Part shown: in pieces, positions 23,714 through 31,423 of the stretch
How positions within the stretch are numbered: position 1 is the first letter of the stretch
Layout: each line of letters starts with the position of its first letter
Origin: Promethearchaeota archaeon
GTDB taxonomy: Archaea; Asgardarchaeota; Lokiarchaeia; Sigynarchaeales; SOKP01
DNA: 37,859 bases
Assembly (NCBI GenBank): GCA_019894875.1
Contig: JAGXNR010000022.1
Location: 1-37,859 of the forward strand
Reading direction: 5' to 3'
The notes under the pieces: model-generated
The model's input: only the letters and a program-made list of their open reading frames with translations
What the model was told of the DNA's origin: nothing
The model's database searches: none
Position numbers and translations under genes: made by a program

Positions 23714-25153
23714 TTAAAATAGTATTCCATCCGTCCTATTTTCCATTGGCTCAGAATGGAGAAAAACTGAATCTAAATTATCAATACCTAATTCATCTCG
23801 TATACTTTTCTCTAATTCTGAAATATAGGTATGGGTTTGTGATATATTTAAAGATCCATCGAAAAAAATGTGTAATTCTAAAATACAATAATCTAAAGTT
23901 GCCCAAAATTCCAATCCATGATATCCTTTTACATCAGAATGTTGCCTTAGAACACCCTCAACTACGTTCTTAATTTGTTCTAACATTTCAGGACCCACAT
24001 CCGCGCATTTAATTTGATTTGCTGAAAGTGACTTACTGTACAATTGGCCTTCAATATGAGTAATTATGCGAGATATGTATGGAGCTTGTTTTTTTATTTC
24101 AAGTTCAAATTCAGTGCATACTTTATGTGCTTTTGTCAAAGAAAGAGATTCATCCACAACAACAATTAAAGAAACAAAATATTCTTCTTCAAGTCTAAAA
24201 ATATTTAGATCTTTAAAATTGATTATATTTGGATATTCTGATTTCATAGAATATATTAAATTAATTAATCCTTCTCCTATAGATTTCTCGCTAGCTAAAG
24301 GATTCATCTCTACTATACATTCAACTTGATAGAGCGGGAAGACTTTACTACTCAACTTCCTAATAGATTTTATTATTTCATTTGCATGCACAACAGAGAT
24401 ATGATCTTCTACAGAAAGATGAACTTCTAAGAATAAAGTTTTCCCACTTGCTCGTACTTTCAAATCATGAACACCAACCACATGTTCAAGAGCAAATATT
24501 TCTGTTCTTAATTCTTCAATTATTATTGAACTTACTGGATTAGTATCTGTCAGTTCTTTTATACCTGCTTTGGCTAATTTAATAGCTCCAAAGATAATCC
24601 AAACAGAAAGAACGATACTGAAAATAGGATCTAGGAAAATTATATCAAAATATGCGAAGATGAAACTTAGGAAAACTAGAATAGCTCGCATAGAATCTTG
24701 GAATAAATTAAGTCCTTGTATTTCCATTGTAAGGCTTTTTTGTTGCCTTCCTTTTGAAATAAGTACTCTTGAGAAAAATAAATTGACTAAAAATGATAGA
24801 ATTAACAAAACAAGGCCAATTTCAGGATTTGCCACATCAAACCTACTTGAGATTAATGTCTGTATCGCATTATAGATTAAAAAAAGATAAACATTCATTA
24901 AAATAATTCCTTGTATCAACCCTGAAATAGAGTCAATTTTACTATGCCCATACATATGTTCATAATCTGCCGGTTTCTGACTCTGGTAAAGAGAATACAA
25001 AGTAATTGAAACAAATAAGATGTCAATGAAGGTATCCACAGTTTCAGAGAGAAAACTTAAACTTCCAGTCATTATAACTCCAATTAATTTTAATGAAGAT
25101 TGAAATAAAATGACTAGGAGTGTTAAAACTGCAAATTTTAATTTAATATCCAT
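23714..25153 (-). CDS. Cation diffusion facilitator with three tandem C-terminal domains
   Basis: The 479-residue protein is about 180 longer than a standard CDF. Residues 1-200 hold six membrane segments. The transport-site aspartates are D40 and D44 (VDTFID, segment 2) and D153 in segment 5, but the usual histidine partner is asparagine (N149 in LNLFQD). After residue 200, three consecutive alpha/beta units resemble the CDF cytoplasmic dimerisation domain: about 208-290 (HVVGVHDLKVRASG), about 310-370 (FKDLNIFRLEEEYF) and about 405-470 (VKGYHGLEFWATLD). CDF proteins export Zn2+, Mn2+ or Fe2+ in exchange for protons. The altered site suggests a metal other than zinc, which is inference. Confidence 0.88.
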   Translation of the reverse strand: MDIKLKFAVLTLLVILFQSSLKLIGVIMTGSLSFLSETVDTFIDILFVSITLYSLYQSQKPADYEHMYGHSKIDSISGLIQGIILMNVYLFLIYNAIQTLISSRFDVANPEIGLVLLILSFLVNLFFSRVLISKGRQQKSLTMEIQGLNLFQDSMRAILVFLSFIFAYFDIIFLDPIFSIVLSVWIIFGAIKLAKAGIKELTDTNPVSSIIIEELRTEIFALEHVVGVHDLKVRASGKTLFLEVHLSVEDHISVVHANEIIKSIRKLSSKVFPLYQVECIVEMNPLASEKSIGEGLINLIYSMKSEYPNIINFKDLNIFRLEEEYFVSLIVVVDESLSLTKAHKVCTEFELEIKKQAPYISRIITHIEGQLYSKSLSANQIKCADVGPEMLEQIKNVVEGVLRQHSDVKGYHGLEFWATLDYCILELHIFFDGSLNISQTHTYISELEKSIRDELGIDNLDSVFLHSEPMENRTDGILF

Positions 25154-25173
25154 ATCTAGATTATTTATTTTTA

Positions 25174-25677
25174 TTATTGTTTATATTTTTTTAATTTTGG
25201 AAAGAAGGCATTTACATCTTTTTTGTAGACGAAATAACTATTGCCAAATTTACTCAACAGAAATTTCTCTTCTTTAACAATATAAATTCTAACTATTAAA
25301 TAATATATAGGAAGGATTAGAAAAAGTAACCAGCTGTTAATTAAGCAAAATATGCCCGGAAGTGTACCTAAACCCCATGACGCATACATTGGGTGCCTTA
25401 CATGTCCATAGATTTTTGTTGTTATGACTTCAGATGCATCATATGCGGTTTTTATTATTCTTTCAGAATATATGAAGATAATAGTACCAGATATTATGAG
25501 AATAGATCCAATAATAACCATCCAATAATAATTTATAGGAATTTGAAAGAATTGATGATAAATCGAATTCAAAATCCCAAATAGAACGAGGAATGGACAT
25601 AAAGAGATTAAAATCTTAGGACCAACCCCTAATAATGGAAAATTCTCATTACCCTCTTGTTTACTTTGATTATTCAT
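25174..25677 (-). CDS. Isoprenylcysteine carboxyl methyltransferase-like (ICMT/PEMT) membrane protein
   Basis: This 167-residue membrane protein has four or five hydrophobic segments. The C-terminal half has the family signature: GHVRHPMYASWG (92-103), then a hydrophobic hairpin, EE at 136-137 and FGNSYFVYKKDVNAFFP (144-160). The RHP...EE pattern forms the SAM-binding site in ICMT and phospholipid methyltransferases. Bacterial and archaeal members methylate isoprenoid, lipid or small-molecule substrates, and the actual substrate is unknown. It lies 20 bases upstream of the CDF gene and is probably co-transcribed with it. Confidence 0.85.
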   Translation of the reverse strand: MNNQSKQEGNENFPLLGVGPKILISLCPFLVLFGILNSIYHQFFQIPINYYWMVIIGSILIISGTIIFIYSERIIKTAYDASEVITTKIYGHVRHPMYASWGLGTLPGIFCLINSWLLFLILPIYYLIVRIYIVKEEKFLLSKFGNSYFVYKKDVNAFFPKLKKYKQ

Positions 25678-25853
25678 TTTTTTATTAATTTCGAATATGT
25701 TTTCACATTGTTAAACTTAATCTGTGATAGATTTTAATATTAATTTTGCACTTTGAAAAGTTTCTACATCGATGTCATCTTCTATATTCCTATTTTTATT
25801 TAAGGATGTATTAATCTAATGAATATAAACAGATTTTTACTTTTTGATTAAAA

Positions 25854-27404
25854 TTGGTAAAAACATCTTTAAGAGTAAAAGGATATCACTCTCTTGAAAC
25901 AGAGAACGTAGAGTTTCCAAAAAGGCTTTTGGATACTAAAGCTCAGGTCAAATCTATTAAATTCGACTTGTTAATATGGAATTTAATCAATAAATTTAAT
26001 TTCACCAAGTTTTTTCATCTTTTTAAAAAAAATTGTCCTTCTTGTGGGCGTAAATTTTCTGAAATTTTCATAGATTATTATATTACCAGAGAAATTACCT
26101 GTAAAAAGTGTAAGTACAAAACTATTTTTTCTACCTTTCTCATATCATTTGTTTTAAATGCTGTAAGTCGAAGTTTGAACATTCCAAAAAAGAGATTTCC
26201 AGAAATCTTGAGAGAAAATGAGCCTTTAAAGAGATTGGCGTTATCATATATAGAGGGTATTGGGATGTTTGGAATGAAAACACCAACCATTCCTATAGGA
26301 CCTCCGGTCGTTTTTTGGTCTGTTACCCATCGCTGTAATTTAAACTGTACTCATTGCTATGTTGACCAAGATGCTAAGGAAATGTCTTATAGTGATGCAT
26401 GTAAAATTATAGACCAGTTATCGGAAGCAAAAAATTTCATCCTAATCTTTTTTGGTGGAGAAGCTCTACTTCGAGATGATATATTTGATCTGATGAGATA
26501 TGCGACTGATAAAAAAATTAATGTTGCTCTTGCATCTAATGGAACATTAATCAACAAGGATATAGCAAAAAACCTTAAAGAGATTGGTGTTGGATATGTT
26601 CAAGTAAGTATAGATGGTTTAAAAGACGTCCATGAGCAAATTCGGGGTGAAGGTACATTTGAAAAAGCAATTTCTGCGATTAAACTTTGTTTAAACGAAG
26701 GATTGTATACGTGTATTGGAACAACAATTACAAAATTGAATGTTCATCAAATATATGAGCTTGTTGATTTAGCAAAATCGCTGAAAGTTCAAAAATTTGA
26801 AATTGTCGATTTTGTACCTTCCGGGAAAGCATCTCTTCAAGCTCATATAACTTTAACCCCTCTCCAAATAGAAAAGTTTAGTGTTATTGTATGTGATATC
26901 TGGCAAAAACTTATTGAGGAAGGATATCCAATGACTCTTTCTTATAAAAACCCAATTTTCGGGAGAATTCTGTCTCAACGGTTTCCAAAAGTTATAATCG
27001 CACCCTTTTTTAAGAGCATATTTTCAAAAGAAGCATTATCATATTTTAATTTCTCCGAAAGACTTCAAAGTGGTGTGTTTAGTAAACAAAGTCCTTTTTC
27101 CCCTTTCATTACTGGCTGTGAATGCGGTGTTTTTACTATGCATATTAAATCAAACGGGGAAGTCACTCCCTGTCCGCTAAATCCTGCATCTCTTGGTAAT
27201 GTTAATAAACATCATATTCAAAAAATATGGATAGGATCTCCTATTCTGAATCAATACCGTAATTTAAAATATGAAGGTCAATGCGGTAAATGTAATTATA
27301 AAAGCATATGTGGGGGATGTAGAGCAAAAGCATTCATCTCAACTGGCAGTTCGATAACCTCCGATCCAACTTGTATGCTTGAAATAAGAAATATAAAAAT
27401 CTAG
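25854..27404 (+). CDS. Radical SAM/SPASM domain protein with N-terminal zinc ribbon
   Basis: The protein has 516 residues. The N-terminal zinc-type ribbon is C61-x2-C64 and C83-x2-C86. The radical SAM motif is C161-x3-C165-x2-C168 in HRCNLNCTHCYV, followed by FFGGEALL and VQVSIDGLKDVHEQIRG. The C-terminal SPASM region has TGCECGVF, NGEVTPCPLNPASLGNV and CGKCNYKSICGGCRAKAF, enough cysteines for auxiliary Fe-S clusters. The layout resembles the NirJ/AhbC-type haem-modifying enzymes and peptide-modifying SPASM enzymes. No haem gene or precursor peptide is adjacent. TTG 25854 is the annotated start; no good ribosome-binding site was found. Confidence 0.85.
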   Translation: MVKTSLRVKGYHSLETENVEFPKRLLDTKAQVKSIKFDLLIWNLINKFNFTKFFHLFKKNCPSCGRKFSEIFIDYYITREITCKKCKYKTIFSTFLISFVLNAVSRSLNIPKKRFPEILRENEPLKRLALSYIEGIGMFGMKTPTIPIGPPVVFWSVTHRCNLNCTHCYVDQDAKEMSYSDACKIIDQLSEAKNFILIFFGGEALLRDDIFDLMRYATDKKINVALASNGTLINKDIAKNLKEIGVGYVQVSIDGLKDVHEQIRGEGTFEKAISAIKLCLNEGLYTCIGTTITKLNVHQIYELVDLAKSLKVQKFEIVDFVPSGKASLQAHITLTPLQIEKFSVIVCDIWQKLIEEGYPMTLSYKNPIFGRILSQRFPKVIIAPFFKSIFSKEALSYFNFSERLQSGVFSKQSPFSPFITGCECGVFTMHIKSNGEVTPCPLNPASLGNVNKHHIQKIWIGSPILNQYRNLKYEGQCGKCNYKSICGGCRAKAFISTGSSITSDPTCMLEIRNIKI

Positions 27405-27493
27405 AACGCTAATTTAACATTCGGATTTATTTTATCTACTATCAAAAATTATTCCTAAGTATATCATTAAAAATATATGTGAGGATCTCTAAA

Positions 27494-29455
27494 ATGGAGA
27501 ATTTCGAGGAAAAAACTACTAATGCATTGACACAACTGAAGAGTGCTATCTATAAGACATTAGAGACATATTCAAATGTACATAGAGGAACAGGTCACAA
27601 TTCAATAATAACTACTGCATTATTTGATCAAGCACGAGAGATTGTTCTTGAACATCTACAATTAAATAAGAAGAAATTTGTTGTTGTTTTTTGTAGTCCC
27701 CGAAGAATGAAAATGTTTAAAACTCAATTAAAACCATTAGATTATCATGTTATTTCAAGCTTAGATTATGGATTCCCAATAGGAATAAGAGTATTAGTAG
27801 TTAAAAAAAAGAGTTTACGTAAATGTTCTGTAATCTACACCGGAGGAGGAACGATTAAACATGTTACTTTTAAAACTGTTGTTTGGGCAGATATTCCAGA
27901 AAGGTTTGAAGCGGGGACACCCAGTACTGTTAACATAATAGCTCTCGCTAAAGCTATTCAATTAACTGAAAAATACGGGAAAGTCATCAAAAAACCCGAT
28001 AAAGCTCAAGACCTCACTCCGAATGAAATATTATATCAAGACAAGGTCCTAGAATATTCTGGAAAAGAGTTACTCATTAGGCTCAAAAAAATGCTGATTG
28101 GATATAATGCTATCGTTCCAACTATGGAAGGGTATCAATCCTTTATAAATTTAGATAATGCTGCTAGCACTCCCACATTTTTACCTATTTGGGATACATA
28201 TTGTAAAACTTTAGAACAATCAGGAGAAAGCTCTCAAGAAATTATACATGAAGTTAAAAAAATTTGTTCATATTTCTTAGATGCCCCGTTAGAGAAATAT
28301 GACGTAATATTTACCTCAAATACTACTGAGGCGATAAATATTGTTGCCCAAAGTTTGAGTCGAACATTAAATGAAAAAACTGAACCTGTTATAATCAACA
28401 CCGTATTAGAACATCACTCTAACGAACTTCCTTTTCGTTATCTTCCAGATGCATCATTAATCAGAATCGCAATTGATGATAATGGTTTTGTTGATTTGAA
28501 CGAATTAGAAACAATTCTAATTGAGTATAATAGAGATTATAAACATGGAAATAAACGGGTCCAAATCGTATCACTGAGTGGTGTATCTAACGTTCTTGGA
28601 ACTTATAATGATCTTCAATCAGTTAGCCAAATCACGCATAAGTATAGCGCTAACTTGCTTGTTGATGGAGCACAAATAGTTGCCCACCACAAAATCGAAA
28701 TAAATAAACTTAATATTGACTATTTTGCATTTTCAGGTCATAAAAATTATGCTCCGTTTGGATCTGGGGCACTTATTGTGAAAAAGGGGCACCTAAAATT
28801 CAGCGTTGACGAATTAGATGAAATTCGATCATCTGGTGAAGAAAATATTCTTGGTATTGCAACCTTGGGAAAAGCGTTATTACTTCTGGAAAAAATCGGT
28901 ATCGATATTGTGGAAGATTTTGAAAAAGAATTAACCCAACTTACTTTAAACGGGTTAAATAAAATGAAAGATGTGGAAATATTTGGAGTCAGAGAAACAA
29001 ATTCAAGCAAATTCAATAAGCGGGGTAGTATTATCTCTTTTAGCTTGAAAACAGTTCCACATAATCTAGCAGCTAAAGAACTTGCTGAATATGGAGGGAT
29101 AGGCATTCGCAGTGGTTGTTTTTGTGCTCATATATTAGTTCAGCAAATACTTCATGTTCAACAAATAAGAATTCTCGGAGCAGAGATGACTTCTATTATA
29201 ATACCTGAAAAAACGAGAATGTGTACCCCTGGATTATTAAGAGTAAGCTTTGGGATTGAAAATGATGAAAATGATGTGAATATTTTATTGAAGACAATTG
29301 GAACCATAATGAAAAAACCACGATCACAGATAAATAAACTTCTTAGCTACACCTATAATGGAACGCTTTTCGTTCCTAAAACTAAAACTGAAGAAAGAAT
29401 AAAAGGATTTGTTAAGCTTATTGCTAAAAAAGTTTATTCAAACAAAAGGATTTAA
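27494..29455 (+). CDS. Class V aminotransferase (cysteine desulfurase-like) with rearranged N-terminal segment
   Basis: The protein has 653 residues from ATG 27494, chosen because GAGG precedes it at good spacing. The C-terminal 435 residues are a SufS/CsdA-like PLP enzyme: INLDNAAST, TSNTTEAINIVA, the PLP aspartate in LLVDGAQIVAHH and the Schiff-base lysine K417 in FSGHKNYAPFGSG, and GIRSGCFCAH near the end. The first 200 residues also carry pieces of the same family: YSNVHRGTGHNS (about 26-37), then GGGTIKHVTF and ERFEAGTPSTVNIIALAKAI (about 117-155), but no PLP lysine. The C-terminal copy lacks its own YxNVHRG segment, which the N-terminal part supplies. The enzyme probably handles cysteine sulfur or a related substrate. 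Confidence 0.85.
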   Translation: MENFEEKTTNALTQLKSAIYKTLETYSNVHRGTGHNSIITTALFDQAREIVLEHLQLNKKKFVVVFCSPRRMKMFKTQLKPLDYHVISSLDYGFPIGIRVLVVKKKSLRKCSVIYTGGGTIKHVTFKTVVWADIPERFEAGTPSTVNIIALAKAIQLTEKYGKVIKKPDKAQDLTPNEILYQDKVLEYSGKELLIRLKKMLIGYNAIVPTMEGYQSFINLDNAASTPTFLPIWDTYCKTLEQSGESSQEIIHEVKKICSYFLDAPLEKYDVIFTSNTTEAINIVAQSLSRTLNEKTEPVIINTVLEHHSNELPFRYLPDASLIRIAIDDNGFVDLNELETILIEYNRDYKHGNKRVQIVSLSGVSNVLGTYNDLQSVSQITHKYSANLLVDGAQIVAHHKIEINKLNIDYFAFSGHKNYAPFGSGALIVKKGHLKFSVDELDEIRSSGEENILGIATLGKALLLLEKIGIDIVEDFEKELTQLTLNGLNKMKDVEIFGVRETNSSKFNKRGSIISFSLKTVPHNLAAKELAEYGGIGIRSGCFCAHILVQQILHVQQIRILGAEMTSIIIPEKTRMCTPGLLRVSFGIENDENDVNILLKTIGTIMKKPRSQINKLLSYTYNGTLFVPKTKTEERIKGFVKLIAKKVYSNKRI

Positions 29456-29471
29456 TAGGTTAAGCCTGATT

Positions 29472-30344
29472 TTAGGTAAACTCCCCACTTGCAATAATAA
29501 ACGCTTTTCCTCCAACCGAAACATTAATCTTTCCTTCAATCTCCTCAGCTTTCAATAGTAATAGACTAGGTCGACCAACTTCATAACCCTGTTCAACTCT
29601 AATATCAACACTATTTTTACCAAAATATTGGTGATTTGCTAAATATGCAGCTAAACATCCATTACCCGAACCTGTTGCAGGATCCTCAAATCCGGGAACT
29701 TCAGTAAAAACACGAACACTTAGATGGTTTCCTTTATGACGGGTTTCAGGACAAAATACTAATATTGATTTAGCGCTTGTATTTTCAACAAAATCAAAAA
29801 ACTTCTCTCTTTCGACTCGAGCTCTTTTTAAAGCATCCAAGTTCTTTAAGGGAACGATAATAAAAGGAAGTCCTGTTGATACTTCTTGAATCGGGAACCT
29901 AATATCAATATCTTCTTCATTTAAAAATAGGGTATTTGTGATTAATTCTGGGTCAAAAAATTTCCCAAATGCAGGAATGTTCTGTTCCATCCAAATTTCT
30001 TCGACTTCACCAGATTTATATTTAAAAAGAACAGGAATTTGACCAATTTTGAGATTTAATAGTAGAGTTTTAATATTTGATTTTATAATTTCTTTTTGAA
30101 TTACTAGTGATGTCCCTAGAGTTGGGTGACCAGCGAACGGTAATTCTACGTCAGGAGTAAAGATCCGGACATTAAAATCTTTAATTGATGTAATAAATGT
30201 TGTTTCAGAAAAGTTCATTTCTTTTGCGATTTTCTGCATTTCATTATCGGAAAAAGTATCTTCCGCCAAAAAAACAGCAAGTTGATTCCCCTCATATTTC
30301 CTTTCAGCAAAAACATCAACGATATAAAATTTACATTTAGACAA
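29472..30344 (-). CDS. PhzF family isomerase-like protein
   Basis: The roughly 290-residue protein has the PhzF double-barrel pattern: KFYIVDVFAERKYEGNQLAV at the start, MNFSETTFIT with the conserved glutamate, FTPDVELPFAGHPTLGTS, and GFEDPATGSGNGCLAAYL in the second half. PhzF catalyses isomerisation in phenazine synthesis, but most homologues act on unknown small molecules, and no phenazine genes are here. No in-frame ATG is available. The TTG at 30344 lies six bases after AGAGGGA and is the best start; upstream TTGs at 30350 and 30368 are possible. Confidence 0.88.
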   Translation of the reverse strand: MSKCKFYIVDVFAERKYEGNQLAVFLAEDTFSDNEMQKIAKEMNFSETTFITSIKDFNVRIFTPDVELPFAGHPTLGTSLVIQKEIIKSNIKTLLLNLKIGQIPVLFKYKSGEVEEIWMEQNIPAFGKFFDPELITNTLFLNEEDIDIRFPIQEVSTGLPFIIVPLKNLDALKRARVEREKFFDFVENTSAKSILVFCPETRHKGNHLSVRVFTEVPGFEDPATGSGNGCLAAYLANHQYFGKNSVDIRVEQGYEVGRPSLLLLKAEEIEGKINVSVGGKAFIIASGEFT

Positions 30345-30442
30345 ATTCAATCCCTCTTTCTTTATCAAAGATTAAAGTATAAAATAAATAGTGGTAATAA
30401 AAAGATAAATCTTTTTTTATTTCTACAAGGAATTTTCATTTT

Positions 30443-31309
30443 CTACCGCTTAGCTGGAGAGGCATAACAATAATCACAATTATTTCTACAGCGAAAGATC
30501 CCTGTATACCCCCCTATATCTTTAGATTTGAAGCATCCACAATCTTTCCTCTGACCTGTATCCTTTTGTTTTGGAATCTTCTCATTTATTAATTTTTCTA
30601 TTTTATATGCATCAATACAGTGAGCTTGCTCTATACCTTCAATCTGTAATAGATCTGGCTGACAACAAGCTTTCATTTGAATATTAAAATCGAAACATAT
30701 TTTCATTAGTCTTTCTAGTATCTGACTTTTCTTTTTGACTGTAAGGTTAATTGGGATGTATCCTCTCGCATTCATCCTACTATTCACTTTGGAATAGAAA
30801 GTCGCGAAAGAGAAAATGACTTTATTTATTCCTTTTTCAGCTACTCTCTCAATAATACTTCTAAACTTACCTAAATTGTTTCTGATTTCATTTGAACCTT
30901 TTTTCTTGTAGAAAATTATAGGGTCATATCTATAATTAACAGCTGTTAAACTAAATTCTTTGATCAGCCATTCCAATTGTTCAAATCGCTCGTTTAATGG
31001 GATATTAATGTTTTTTTCTAATTCTGATGGTGTATTGATTGTGAATTGAAAAGAGTGCCCTTTATAAGAATTAAAGAGATCCCTGTTATTTTTATAAGTT
31101 TTTATCCATTCTCCGAAATTTTTGCTCCACCACACAAAACACTTTACATCGCTTGGGCTTAATGAAACACGACTTACTTGCTTACGATTGAAAGGATTAA
31201 CTACATCAACATATTCATCTTTAATCCTTTCAAGAACCCAATCCATTAAAAAAGTGGGAATATCTGTTCTTCTTGAACAAGAAATTATCGGAGATTTTAT
31301 TAAACTCAT
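30443..31309 (-). CDS. DUF1848 family protein (radical-SAM-like cysteine cluster)
   Basis: The 288 residues match DUF1848: the beginning IISCSRRTDIPTF, VNPFNRKQVSRVSLSP, CFVWWSKNF, a middle NYRYDPIIFY, and a C-terminal cysteine-rich end (CGCFKSKDIGGYTGIFRCRN then NCDYCYASP). The last CxxxCxxC-like group suggests an iron-sulfur cluster as in radical SAM proteins, placed at the C-terminus rather than near the N-terminus. No biochemical role is established for the family as far as I know. It is not obviously in an operon; it lies 98 bases upstream of the PhzF-like gene on the same strand. Confidence 0.87.
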   Translation of the reverse strand: MSLIKSPIISCSRRTDIPTFLMDWVLERIKDEYVDVVNPFNRKQVSRVSLSPSDVKCFVWWSKNFGEWIKTYKNNRDLFNSYKGHSFQFTINTPSELEKNINIPLNERFEQLEWLIKEFSLTAVNYRYDPIIFYKKKGSNEIRNNLGKFRSIIERVAEKGINKVIFSFATFYSKVNSRMNARGYIPINLTVKKKSQILERLMKICFDFNIQMKACCQPDLLQIEGIEQAHCIDAYKIEKLINEKIPKQKDTGQRKDCGCFKSKDIGGYTGIFRCRNNCDYCYASPAKR

Positions 31310-31423
31310 CAGGAGTTTGGAGAATATTAATAATTACATCAATGTTTCTTAAAATAAATAGATTCAATGATGCCCAAGCAAAAATTAAAATTATTTTTAA
31401 AAATCGAAAATAAAAAAATAAAC

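Noticed and set aside
30443..31309. Calling the DUF1848 protein a standard radical SAM enzyme
   Set aside because: The CxxxCxxC-like group is at the C-terminus and the N-terminal radical SAM barrel motif is missing, so only the DUF family is supported.
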